From NCBI GenBank assembly GCA_051893555.1, contig JBJFHL010000018.1, positions 1-64,000 on the forward strand: a stretch of 64,000 nucleotides of DNA, in the 5' to 3' direction. Each line of letters begins with the position of its first letter. Within the stretch, counting starts at the first letter, position 1. This DNA is from RGIG7179 sp051893555 (GTDB lineage: Bacteria > Bacillota > Clostridia > Peptostreptococcales > Anaerovoracaceae). The notes beneath the pieces are model-generated. The model did no database searches. It saw only the letters and a list, made by a program, of their open reading frames with translations, and had not been told where the DNA came from. Below, piece after piece: positions 25,686-33,719 of this stretch. The position numbers and the translations under genes were made by a program.

Positions 25686-27069
25686 AGGATGTTAGCTCCT
25701 TTTTCATAATTTTCAGTGCGGTGTCGGGGGCGTACTGGCTCAGCAGGCCCATGGCCGACAGGATATATTGTGTATCGATCAGGATCTCTGCGTTTTTCGG
25801 TTTCAGAGACGCAGGTTCTGCCATATCATACAGGGCGTGTGATGCAATGAATCTTGCTGTATCCGGTTCGTTGTGGATCAGGGATCCGCCGGTCAGGATG
25901 ATCTTATCCACCCGGGAAAGATCTTTTCCGGACTGTACGTAAGCTTCTCCCACCGGGGTGTAGACTTTTTCCACCGTACCGGCATGGCGGGTAATTCCCA
26001 CCTTGATGGCCATGGAGGCCAGTGCCTGGTCCAGCCGCTTCTTTTCGTCGGTGTCCGGCAGACTGTCCGTATGGGTGGTAATCTCTGCAAGCAGTGCGCT
26101 GACACGATCTTCCGTCAGACCGGAAAGCAGGCTCAGCATCGGGATTCCCACAGCTTCGGCGATTCCTGCGGCGCTGTACCGCATACCGATGTCGCCCTCC
26201 ACAGTCCGTTTGGCATAAGGTTCCGGCAGACCTTTCAAAATGGTTCCTGCCCGGTCCGGTGCACCGTCTGTCATGGAGTAGATGTCAGTGGTAGCACCAC
26301 CTACATCCACGGCAACCAGCTCACCCAGTCCTTTTTCCGTCTTGGTGCCTCTGGAAAGAAGCTCCATGGCTGCCAGCACGGCTGCCGGCGTCGGCATCAT
26401 GATGCCGGAGATCAGCTGGCTTGCCTGGGAAAGTCCCTTGGCCTTGATGATCCGGTCCAGGAAGATCTCGCGAATCTTTGCCTGTGCCGGTCCGATATTA
26501 AGTTCGTTGAATTTCGGCATTACATTTTCGCAGCGGATGACCTGGCGTCCTGCTTCGGTCAGAATCTTTTCACAGGTTCTGGCTGCAGTCCGGTTCCCGG
26601 CGAGAACCACCGGAAAGTCAGCCTTGCATTCTGCCAGCACCCGGGCATTCTGAATGATGTTATCCTTGTTGCCGCCGTCGGTTCCTCCGGTAAGAAGGAA
26701 GATATCCGGTTTCAATGCTTCGATTTCTTCTGCATCGTCTTCCGTCAGCTCATAGGAGTAGACTTTCATCACCTTGGCTCCGGCACCAAGAGCGGCCTGC
26801 CTTGCGGCTTCTGCCGTCAGTTCCGGAACCAGCCCGCTGCTGATCATCTTCAGTCCGCCGGCTGCACTGGAGCAGGCATATCGCTCTGCGAAATCCAGCT
26901 TGCCGATTTTTTCTTCCAGCTTCTTCATTGCCTCCTGCAGGCCTTCGCCCACATCCGTCTGCACGGTGGTGTAGGCTGCTGCAGTGCCCAGCAGTGTTTC
27001 GCTGTCCAGATCCACGGCGGTGACTTTCGTGTTGGTGCTGCCGAAATCAATCATCAGAATTGGTTTCAT
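25669..27069 (-). CDS. mutL: Glutamate mutase-associated protein GlmL/MutL (ASKHA-type ATPase)
   Basis: A 466-residue protein with the actin/Hsp70-type phosphate motif MIDFGSTNTKVTAVD at the N-terminus and a second ELVAVDVGGATTDIYSM motif in the middle. GlmL sits in almost all glutamate mutase operons and is thought to reactivate or protect the B12 enzyme. I use the ATG at 27069, preceded by AAGGTGAC; a GTG nine bases earlier is possible. It lies between mutS and mutE and overlaps mutE. Confidence 0.93.
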   Translation of the reverse strand: MKPILMIDFGSTNTKVTAVDLDSETLLGTAAAYTTVQTDVGEGLQEAMKKLEEKIGKLDFAERYACSSAAGGLKMISSGLVPELTAEAARQAALGAGAKVMKVYSYELTEDDAEEIEALKPDIFLLTGGTDGGNKDNIIQNARVLAECKADFPVVLAGNRTAARTCEKILTEAGRQVIRCENVMPKFNELNIGPAQAKIREIFLDRIIKAKGLSQASQLISGIMMPTPAAVLAAMELLSRGTKTEKGLGELVAVDVGGATTDIYSMTDGAPDRAGTILKGLPEPYAKRTVEGDIGMRYSAAGIAEAVGIPMLSLLSGLTEDRVSALLAEITTHTDSLPDTDEKKRLDQALASMAIKVGITRHAGTVEKVYTPVGEAYVQSGKDLSRVDKIILTGGSLIHNEPDTARFIASHALYDMAEPASLKPKNAEILIDTQYILSAMGLLSQYAPDTALKIMKKELTSYGTAK

Positions 27070-27087
27070 CTGCGTCACCTTGCTTTC

Positions 27088-27504
27088 TTATTCGATTCCG
27101 AGATCCTCTTTCAGATATTTGATCGTTTCTTCCGGTGCGGTTCCCGGGCCGAAGACACGGTTGAAGCCCATCTTCTTGAATCTGGCTTCCACTTCATCGA
27201 AAGGCTGTTTGCCCACTACGATGTTGCCGCCGACATAAAGAAGGATATCCTTCAGTCCGGCTTCATTGCATTTTTCTCTCAGGCCGCGGCAGTCCAGCTC
27301 GCCGTGTCCGTAAAGAGAGGATACCATGATGGCATCTGCGTCGGTTTCCACAGCCGCTGCGATGTACTCTTCCTGAGAAACCATCACGCCCAGGTTGGTT
27401 ACGTCGAAGCCGGCGTCTTCAAAAGCGTGATAGAGAATCTGAATTCCTACTGCGTGTACATCTGCGCCGATGACGCCGATGACTAATTTCTTTTTGTTTT
27501 CCAC
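27088..27504 (-). CDS. mutS: Glutamate mutase sigma (B12-binding) subunit
   Basis: A 138-residue cobalamin-binding subunit with the D-x-H-x-x-G motif at D15, H17, G20 (GADVHAVG), then VSSLYGHGELDC and GGNIVVG. The histidine replaces the lower ligand of the corrinoid cobalt. It pairs with MutE to form glutamate mutase. It is the first gene of the large minus-strand operon (mutS-mutL-mutE-mal-citG-D-E-F-C-X), about 55 bases after a promoter-like sequence. Confidence 0.96.
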   Translation of the reverse strand: MENKKKLVIGVIGADVHAVGIQILYHAFEDAGFDVTNLGVMVSQEEYIAAAVETDADAIMVSSLYGHGELDCRGLREKCNEAGLKDILLYVGGNIVVGKQPFDEVEARFKKMGFNRVFGPGTAPEETIKYLKEDLGIE

Positions 27505-27557
27505 TTTCGTACCTCACGTTTGGATTCACCCTTACGGGATAATGTATTATATCTATT

Positions 27558-27586
27558 ATAATATATTGTTATATCTCAATGGTCAA
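27558..27586 (-). promoter_or_regulatory. Probable promoter of the glutamate fermentation operon
   Basis: On the minus strand TTGACC (27581-27586), a 17-bp spacer and TATTAT (27558-27563), within a very A/T-rich stretch that offers other -10 choices. Confidence 0.55.
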
Positions 27587-27623
27587 CGGTTTAATTGTTC
27601 AAAAAAAGTTTTTCAAAATCGTG

Positions 27624-27686
27624 TTGACAAGTACACTTGGCAATGATAAGATACAGTCAAAAGAATTGCCAATAAAACTTGGCAAA
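27624..27686 (+). promoter_or_regulatory. Promoter and repeated TTGGCAAT operators of the membrane protein-HTH pair
   Basis: TTGACA (27624-27629) and TAAGAT (27647-27652) have a 17-bp spacer. TTGGCAAT at 27637-27644, its complement ATTGCCAA at 27665-27672 and TTGGCAAA at 27679-27686 overlap and follow the promoter. They are likely sites for the HTH protein encoded downstream. Confidence 0.65.
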
Positions 27687-27707
27687 TGGATTTTGGGAGA
27701 AAAGATT

Positions 27708-28043
27708 ATGAACAGAGAAGAGATTCTGGAAAAAAGCAGAAAAGAGAACAAGAATCAGGATATTTACGAGAAGGAGGTCATCATTCAGGGCAACCGGTAT
27801 GCATGTATTGCGGCAGCTGTCCTTGCGACCATTTTTTTCGTGATTCAGATTTTCACCGGCGGCGGAATGAACTACGGCTTATACGCGGTTGTGTTCGCCA
27901 TGCCGATGGCCGGGTTCTGGCTGAAATATAGTAAGCTCCGCAAGAAACACGAATTGCTGGTGGCCATCTGCTACACCGTTGGTGTGGCTTTATTCTCTGC
28001 GGCGCACATTTATGAGCTGATTTCTGCGTCAGCGATTCTGTAG
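27708..28043 (+). CDS. Small membrane protein paired with an HTH regulator (DUF6442-like)
   Basis: A 111-residue protein with a charged N-terminus (MNREEILEKSRKENKNQDIYEKE) and three hydrophobic segments (about residues 32-52, 55-75 and 83-105). The NREEILEKSRKENKN start followed by helices resembles the DUF6442 proteins that travel with small Xre-type regulators in Clostridia; this naming is from memory and moderate. GGGAGAAAAG precedes the start. The HTH gene follows after 7 bases. Function unknown. Confidence 0.7.
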   Translation: MNREEILEKSRKENKNQDIYEKEVIIQGNRYACIAAAVLATIFFVIQIFTGGGMNYGLYAVVFAMPMAGFWLKYSKLRKKHELLVAICYTVGVALFSAAHIYELISASAIL

Positions 28044-28050
28044 GTGACAT

Positions 28051-28257
28051 ATGGATAACGAACTGGTATTGAAAAACAGATTGAAAGAAATTCGGACGGA
28101 GCAGGGACTCTCTCAGGCCAGGCTGGCGGAAATCGTGGGCGTGTCCAGGAACACCATCAGCTCCATCGAAACCGGGCAGTTCAGTCCGACGGCCAAACTA
28201 GCGCTGGTGATCTGCATTGCACTGGATAAAAAATTTGAGGAAGTGTTTTATTTTTAG
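28051..28257 (+). CDS. Small Xre-family helix-turn-helix regulator
   Basis: A 68-residue single-domain DNA-binding protein. The HTH is LKEIRTEQGLSQARLAEIVG followed by VSRNTISSIETGQFSPTA, a complete Cro/C1-type fold. Such short regulators usually repress their own operon together with a membrane partner. The repeated TTGGCAAT sites in the promoter are good candidate operators. Confidence 0.9.
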   Translation: MDNELVLKNRLKEIRTEQGLSQARLAEIVGVSRNTISSIETGQFSPTAKLALVICIALDKKFEEVFYF

Positions 28258-28317
28258 GCGGAAGAAAAAGAGACGTGCATCAAAATGAAAACTCAGGTTT
28301 TACATAATTGAAAGCTA

Positions 28318-28330
28318 GGGTAAATTACCC
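28318..28330. repeat. Short perfect palindrome before the broken phosphotransferase gene
   Basis: GGGTAAATTACCC is symmetric around one base. No promoter is evident next to it. Confidence 0.4.
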
Positions 28331-28341
28331 GCAAGTTTCAA

Positions 28342-29055
28342 GTGCTTGGAGGAATGCATAATGTTTATGGAAAGGTTTATTCGCTGCAGGCCTGGATTGA
28401 CGGCAAGGATCTGGCTGAGGCGCTGAAGTCCATGGATAATGAAACCAGATATGGGTACGGCGTGGAGAGCGGACGGATTTTGAGAAAAATACAGGAGGTA
28501 CCGGTTCCGCCGGAAGAAAACGAAGAGAGCTGGGAAGATTATTATAATCGGAAGATTGACCGGCGGATTTCGGCTGCGATGGAATGCCCGGTGAAGTTCC
28601 GCGGGCAGGAAGAAATGATTGCCTATGTGGAGAATAGCCGAAGCCTGCTGAAGGGGCGGGAGCGGGCCTATCAGCACGGGGACTATCATGTGGGAAATCT
28701 GATGGTGGATCGGCAGGGCCGGCTTCAGGTCATCGACTTCGACCGGTATGAGTTTGGCGACCCTTGGGAGGAGTTCGTGCGGATTTAATTCGATGTTGAG
28801 GCTTCGGCAGAATTCGCCGCGGGCAGAATCGACGGATACTTCGACGGAAAGAATTGCGTGCCGCAGGAATTCTGGAAGCTGCTGGCGTTTTACCTCTTTT
28901 CGACGGAGATTGCCGCACCTGCCTGGGGCATGCAGTTTGAAGATGAAACAGCAGGAAAGATGGCGCATATGGCAGAAGAAATTTGTGACTGGTACGACTG
29001 GAAGGACGGAAGAATTATGGAACCGGTGCCGAGGTGGTACCGGGAGCGGGAATAA
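28342..29055 (+). pseudogene. Broken aminoglycoside phosphotransferase-family kinase gene
   Basis: The frame encodes the C-terminal two thirds of an APH-type kinase. The catalytic loop HGDYHVGNLMVD and the metal site VIDFDRYEFGDPWEE are intact. An in-frame TAA after EEFVRI (about 28786) interrupts it, and the same frame then continues with a normal family tail (YFDGKNCVPQEFWKLLAFYL) to 29055. The N-terminal region that should hold the nucleotide-binding loop is missing, and no full-length start is found. Both defects together point to a decaying gene. The part up to 28788 could still be translated. Confidence 0.75.
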
Positions 29056-29158
29056 GGATGGAGGCACTCAACTGCAGGTTGAACCGGACAGATTCTTTCT
29101 CAGCTTCATTGAAACGAGTCAGCTCAGCCCGGTGGCCAAGCCGGCTCTGTTTTTACTA

Positions 29159-30505
29159 CTACTTGAAAAAGCTCTGCTGCTGCATGAAACGACGAAGCAG
29201 GAACATACAAAAGTACGGGAATGTGCAGACCGTATCACTGTAACCGATATTTCCTGCAGTGAATTTCAAACCATGGATTATATCAGGATAGTGACTGCTC
29301 TGAATCAGCTGCCGGAGGGATTTGGACTGATTGGTGCCTGCCTTGATTTCCACGGGAATCAATTCGTTTGCAGACCGAATGAAGAAGTCCGATTCCAGAG
29401 TTGAATTGTCTTTTTTATAGTAATACAGATCATAGCCTTGCTTGATGAGCGCTTCTGCAGCAAAATTTTCATACAGGGCACCTTTATAGATGCCGAGGTT
29501 TTGATTGGCGCGCAAATCTTCCTGGGCTTCGTCATCCAGCGACGCAACGAGAAGACCGGTATCTGCAACGTATACCTTGAATTTACTCCCATCCGTATTT
29601 CCCTTCAGAGGAAGAGACGGGAAACTCATACATCTGCAGATATTGATGAGACCGGCATCGCAGAGCCAGTCAATACAGCCCATGTAGTCTTTGGAACGAC
29701 CGCCTTTTTCCACAAGGCTGTATTGGAATTTTTTATTTTCTTTTGCAAGCTGTGCCGGAACGGAGCGGTAAACATTGATGATTTTCGCCTGGTCGAGACC
29801 TTCCGCATATTTTCGGACATCGCTTTCGTAATCGATCAGGAGCTGACGTTGCAGCATAAGCGAGCCCTGGAACGTGCCTTGCTCGATATATTTGGAGACG
29901 ATATTCGGCATGCCGCCAAGAACGCAGAAATCCATAAAAAGGCCGGAATAAATACGGTGCTCTATATCTGCAAATGGCCTTCCGGACAGCATATGGTCCA
30001 GAATATTGTCAACTGCAGATGCGTCATATCCTTTCGCCCAGAGAAACTCCTCAAAATCCATGGAGTGCATAGGGTAATCCATCTTGTATCCAACGCTAAT
30101 GCTGGCAATGTGTTTGTACTGAATTCCCAGGAGAGACCCTGAACAGATCACATCAAACCTTCCGTCTTCATAAAAAAACTTCAGGGAAGTGGCGATTTCA
30201 GGGAATGCCTGAATTTCGTCGAAAAAGAGCAGAGTTTTTCCCGGAATAAACTCCTTTTCGGGAGAGATCAGTGTGATGAGCTTTATGATTTCAGATGCAG
30301 AATACCCGTTTTCAATGATTGCCTTGTATTTCGGCTCTGTCACGAAATTGATTTCAACAACGCTTTCGTAGTTCTCTGCTGCGAACTTTCGTATGGTTTC
30401 TGTTTTTCCAATCTGCCGGGCCCCTTTCACGACAAGAGGCAGTCTGTCTGACTGGGATTTCCAGTTCAGTAGGAACGCATCCGCTTTACGTTTCAGATAT
30501 TTCAC
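29159..30505 (-). CDS. AAA-type ATPase with DUF4143 C-terminal domain
   Basis: A 448-residue protein. The N-terminal AAA_14 domain has Walker A GARQIGKT at residues 28-35, Walker B LLFFDEIQAF near 95, and the CSGSLLG sensor stretch. The C-terminal DUF4143 domain ends with a nuclease-like E-S-D-F-F...PVEIKAG pattern (PD-(D/E)xK type). Such proteins are common in gut Clostridia and Bacteroidetes and their role is not established. A good promoter lies upstream (30540-30568), followed by three copies of a CTCATGAAAATGT box. Confidence 0.88.
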   Translation of the reverse strand: MKYLKRKADAFLLNWKSQSDRLPLVVKGARQIGKTETIRKFAAENYESVVEINFVTEPKYKAIIENGYSASEIIKLITLISPEKEFIPGKTLLFFDEIQAFPEIATSLKFFYEDGRFDVICSGSLLGIQYKHIASISVGYKMDYPMHSMDFEEFLWAKGYDASAVDNILDHMLSGRPFADIEHRIYSGLFMDFCVLGGMPNIVSKYIEQGTFQGSLMLQRQLLIDYESDVRKYAEGLDQAKIINVYRSVPAQLAKENKKFQYSLVEKGGRSKDYMGCIDWLCDAGLINICRCMSFPSLPLKGNTDGSKFKVYVADTGLLVASLDDEAQEDLRANQNLGIYKGALYENFAAEALIKQGYDLYYYKKDNSTLESDFFIRSANELIPVEIKAGTNQSKSLRQLIQSSHYPDIIHGLKFTAGNIGYSDTVCTFPYFCMFLLRRFMQQQSFFK

Positions 30506-30539
30506 GGAGAACCTCCTTCCTGCGGTTTACGGTGCCTTT

Positions 30540-30568
30540 ATTGTAGCACATCGGTTCAATGATTTCAA
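30540..30568 (-). promoter_or_regulatory. Promoter of the AAA ATPase gene
   Basis: On the minus strand TTGAAA (30563-30568), a 17-bp spacer and TACAAT (30540-30545). It abuts the first CTCATGAAAATGT repeat. Confidence 0.65.
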
Positions 30569-30645
30569 CATTTTCATGAGCCACTTTTATGCTAAAGATT
30601 ACATTTTCATGAGGCACTTTTTGACGAAAAACACATTTTCATGAG
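30568..30645 (-). repeat. Three direct repeats CTCATGAAAATGT next to the AAA ATPase promoter
   Basis: Identical 13-mers (ACATTTTCATGAG on the plus strand) lie at 30568-30580, 30601-30613 and 30633-30645, about 32 bp apart, or three helical turns. In the first two copies the match extends to a following G/C-CACTTTT. They may be binding sites for an activator or repressor of the ATPase, or the multi-repeat end of a lost IS21-like element. Confidence 0.75.
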
Positions 30646-30718
30646 CGACCTGATGGTGAGAGTCGAAGTGAGAACCGTTTGGGAAAATATATTTTGTGAA
30701 GAAAAAACAAAAAATACA

Positions 30719-30746
30719 TTGACAAAAGAGAAAAACATGGTAGAAT
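30719..30746 (+). promoter_or_regulatory. Promoter of the methyltransferase gene
   Basis: TTGACA (30719-30724), a 16-bp spacer and TAGAAT (30741-30746), about 35 bases before the start. Confidence 0.65.
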
Positions 30747-30781
30747 ACCAAAAAATACGCAAAAAAGGAGGGTGTTCTAAC

Positions 30782-31651
30782 ATGGAATACGAAAAAATGG
30801 ATGCACAGATCGTTGACTTTTACGAGAACTGTGCAGAAGCCGGACGTCTGGAACGCCGGCTGGGCATTATTGAATTTTACCGGACGAAGGAAATTCTGGG
30901 CCAGTATCTCCAGCAGGGCAGCGTCATCTATGACGTAGGCGGCGGCATCGGAATGTATGCCAGGTGGCTGGCTGCTCAGGGACATCAGGTCCATTTGCTG
31001 GAACTTGCCGGAGCGCAGGTAGACTATGCCCGGGAACATATGATGGCGGCAGGAACCGTCGGCGGCACGGAGGTGCAGGATCCGGACGGTGTGAAGTTTG
31101 CCGCAGAGAAGGCAGACGCCAGAAAGCTTCCGCGTCCGGATGAGAGTGCAGATGTGGTGCTGCTCATGGGGCCGCTTTATCATTTACAGAAGAAGGAAGA
31201 TCGCATGCTGGCACTGGCAGAGGCACACCGTGTTCTGAAAAAGGGCGGTCTGCTGGCTGCGGCGGGGATTTCCAAATACAGCTCTGCCACATGGGCACTT
31301 TCCACGTACTCCGACGGAAACGACTTTTTTGAGGACGATATGTACTTCAATATGCTGCGGGAGGAGATTACCACCGGCAATCACAACCGGCCGGAGGAAT
31401 ACTGCAGGCTGGTGGCACAGGCATATTTCCATACGGCCGAAGGCATGGAGCAGGAAGTGGAGGAGGCAGGCTTTCGGGTGCTGGCAACCCATGCGGTGGA
31501 AGGCAGCATCTGGTTTACGCCCAATCTCAATGAAAACTGGGAGAGACCGGAGATCCGGGAGAAGCTGCTGGAGATCCTGCACCTGACGGAGAAGGACAGA
31601 GAGCTGATGGGAATGAGCCCCCATTTTCTGACCATGGCGGTGAAGGAATGA
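30782..31651 (+). CDS. Class I SAM-dependent methyltransferase
   Basis: A 289-residue methyltransferase. The SAM-binding motif I is VIYDVGGGIGMYARWLA near residues 48-64, the acidic end of motif II is HLLELAG, and motif IV is VVLLMGPLYHL. Proteins of this type methylate small molecules; the substrate is unknown. The start MEYEKM follows AAGGAGGGTG; an upstream frame to 30641 overlaps the promoter and is not used. The next gene begins 46 bases later. Confidence 0.87.
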   Translation: MEYEKMDAQIVDFYENCAEAGRLERRLGIIEFYRTKEILGQYLQQGSVIYDVGGGIGMYARWLAAQGHQVHLLELAGAQVDYAREHMMAAGTVGGTEVQDPDGVKFAAEKADARKLPRPDESADVVLLMGPLYHLQKKEDRMLALAEAHRVLKKGGLLAAAGISKYSSATWALSTYSDGNDFFEDDMYFNMLREEITTGNHNRPEEYCRLVAQAYFHTAEGMEQEVEEAGFRVLATHAVEGSIWFTPNLNENWERPEIREKLLEILHLTEKDRELMGMSPHFLTMAVKE

Positions 31652-31697
31652 GTATTTGCAGATTATTTTACAGATACACCGTGGAGGTGAGAGGAAC

Positions 31698-32252
31698 TTG
31701 AAAAAAGTAATTTATGGAGTTGTGGCGCTGGCGACGTTTGCACTGCTGATCGGCGGGTTTGCCTGGGAATCGGCAAGAGAAGCGGAAGAAGCCTTTCCAG
31801 AAATCACGTATGAGCTGGTGCTGGAAGAGGGGGCGGACATTTTGCAGGTATCCAACATGGCAAAGCCATATGATTTAGGGGAAGAAATTCCTCTGTATTA
31901 TGTCATGAAAGACAATTCCCTCTGCCGCAGTGAACGTCTGAAATATTATCCTGTTTTCTCCGATGAAAGGGTGGTCGGAACCATCGTGGCAAGAGCAGCC
32001 TCGGACGGCGGCGTGAATCTGGAGTACCTGCATGATTTTAACCGTCCGCTGCAGCAGTGTTATTCCAGCCAGGAAGAAGTCTGTCTTTTCGTGGATAAGG
32101 ACAGTTTGTGGCTTTCTGGCCCGTCGGGTGCGGAGAAACTCTTCTGGAACGATCAGGAGGAGAAGGACTGCGGAACCTTCGATACTGCCATGCGGGAAGA
32201 TCCGGCGGTGCAGCCGGTGAAACTTGTAAAGAGAACGCCAGAAGTTTGTTAA
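31698..32252 (+). CDS. Single-pass membrane protein of unknown function (TTG start)
   Basis: A 184-residue protein starting at TTG (LKKVIYGVVALATF) after GGAGGTGAGAGG. One N-terminal hydrophobic helix (about residues 5-22) is followed by an outside domain rich in acidic residues with no motif I recognise. A frame extending to 31656 lacks a ribosome site. It follows the methyltransferase by 46 bases and may share its transcript. Confidence 0.7.
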   Translation: MKKVIYGVVALATFALLIGGFAWESAREAEEAFPEITYELVLEEGADILQVSNMAKPYDLGEEIPLYYVMKDNSLCRSERLKYYPVFSDERVVGTIVARAASDGGVNLEYLHDFNRPLQQCYSSQEEVCLFVDKDSLWLSGPSGAEKLFWNDQEEKDCGTFDTAMREDPAVQPVKLVKRTPEVC

Positions 32253-32290
32253 AAAATACAATTTAAACGATAAAACTTGCGAAAAAACTA

Positions 32291-32319
32291 TTGACAATAC
32301 ATAAAAACGGTGGTAAGCT
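32291..32319 (+). promoter_or_regulatory. Promoter of the T-box-controlled transporter operon
   Basis: TTGACA (32291-32296), a 17-bp spacer and TAAGCT (32314-32319), just before the T-box leader. Confidence 0.7.
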
Positions 32320-32325
32320 TAGTCA

Positions 32326-32609
32326 CAAGTTCAGAAAAGAAACCTTTGAGGGAGAAGTAAAACAGATTTACGGTCTCACAGCGAACCCGGGGCGGTGGAA
32401 GCCGGGCAGATGCAGGATCTGAAGAATGGGCTCCTGAGGGCGAGGGGAAAACCGGGCAGCAGTGCCGGGTGAGTATCTGAGACGCGGTTCCGGCGTGACG
32501 GGAAAGGAGTGTGTTGGCACTCTGCAGAGAGGATCCTGCATTCACACAGGATCAAACAAGGTGGCACCGCAGGCATGACCTGTCCTTGAGTTGAGGACAG
32601 GTCTTTTTT
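32326..32609 (+). ncRNA. T-box leader, tryptophan-specific
   Basis: The leader has the Stem I distal pattern GCGAACCCGGGGCGGTGGAA and a specifier loop reading GAA-TGG-GCTCCTGAG, with the Trp codon TGG at 32427-32429. It has the T-box proper AAGGTGGCACCGC at 32558-32570 and an intrinsic terminator GACCTGTCCT/AGGACAGGTC with six T (32577-32609). The bulge TGGC matches a tRNA ending GCCA, as expected for tRNA-Trp. Uncharged tRNA-Trp should favour the antiterminator and switch on the ABC transporter. Confidence 0.93.
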
Positions 32610-32684
32610 GTTGGGAATCCGAAGATCACCGCAGAGACACTTCAATCTTATCTGTGATTCTGAAATAGAAAAGGAGAAAAGAAA

Positions 32685-33698
32685 ATGAAGATGAAAACAA
32701 ACATGAAAAAATTACTGGCTGTACTGATGATGCTGGCTCTGACACTGGGGCTCATGGCAGGCTGCGGCGGAGAAAATGCTGCTGAAGAAAACAGCAATGA
32801 AACGAAAACCGTAAAGATCGGCATTCTGCAGCTGATGGAACATCCGTCCCTGAATACCATCCGGGAAAGCATCCTCGAAGGTCTGACCGAGGCAGGCTAT
32901 ACAGAAGGCGATAATCTGGAAGTGGATTACCAGAATGGCCAGAATGATATGACGGTCATGAAGACTGCGGCACAGAAATTTGTGGAAGGCGGCTGTGACG
33001 TAATCATCGCCATCGCTACACCGGCTGCACAGGCTGTGCTCAGTGAAACCACAGACATTCCGATTGTATTTGCTGCTGTAACCGATCCAATCGGTGCCGG
33101 TCTGGTGGACAGTCTGGAGGTGCCGGGAGGAAACGTGACCGGAACATCCGACGAAGTATCCGCTGAAATGATCATGAATCTGGCAGAAGAAATCACACCG
33201 GGATTCCAGAAGATCGGCGCACTGTACAGCTCCGGAGAAGACAATTCCGCTTCTGTCATTGCAAACTTAAAGGAATATGCTGCAGCAAACAATCTGGAAG
33301 TCATCGAGTCTTCCGTGACCAACAGCAGTGAAGTGCAGCAGGCTGCCCAGTATCTGGCAGATAAAGTGGATATCGTCTACTCCCCGATTGACAATACGGT
33401 TGCATCGGCAATGGCAGTAGCCACCGAAGTATTCAACGAACAGAAGATTCCGTTCTATGTCAGTGCAGACTCCATGGTACAGGACGGAGGTCTGGCCACC
33501 TACGGAATTGACTATACGGTTCTGGGTAAGGAAACCGGCGCCATGGTTGCCCGCATTCTGGAAGGAGAAAATCCGGGTGAGATGCCGGTGGTAAAAATGA
33601 GTGATATGAGTGTGTATATCAATCAGCAGACGGCTGACGCCATCGGCGTAACCTTCCCGCAGTCCGTTCTGGATAAAGCACAGGTACTGGGAGAGTAA
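32685..33698 (+). CDS. trpX: ABC transporter substrate-binding lipoprotein, probable tryptophan transporter TrpX
   Basis: A 337-residue lipoprotein with signal peptide and lipobox LMAGC (C27). The mature part belongs to the ABC_sub_bind family: VKIGILQLMEHPSLN, then QKFVEGGCDVIIAIATPAAQ and VYSPIDNTVASAM. This family with its permease and ATPase is known in Firmicutes as a T-box-regulated transporter predicted to carry tryptophan (TrpXYZ). Here the Trp T-box directly upstream supports that substrate. The start follows AAAGGAGAAAAG. Confidence 0.88.
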   Translation: MKMKTNMKKLLAVLMMLALTLGLMAGCGGENAAEENSNETKTVKIGILQLMEHPSLNTIRESILEGLTEAGYTEGDNLEVDYQNGQNDMTVMKTAAQKFVEGGCDVIIAIATPAAQAVLSETTDIPIVFAAVTDPIGAGLVDSLEVPGGNVTGTSDEVSAEMIMNLAEEITPGFQKIGALYSSGEDNSASVIANLKEYAAANNLEVIESSVTNSSEVQQAAQYLADKVDIVYSPIDNTVASAMAVATEVFNEQKIPFYVSADSMVQDGGLATYGIDYTVLGKETGAMVARILEGENPGEMPVVKMSDMSVYINQQTADAIGVTFPQSVLDKAQVLGE

Positions 33699-33719
33699 TA
33701 AATTCAGGAGAAATAAGCC

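Noticed and set aside
25873..27486. Open frame of 537 codons on the plus strand opposite mutL and mutS
   Set aside because: Shadow of the glutamate mutase genes.
30568..30645. Possible CRISPR array (three short direct repeats at regular spacing)
   Set aside because: The repeats are only 13 bp, there are three, and no cas gene is near. An operator or IS end is more likely.
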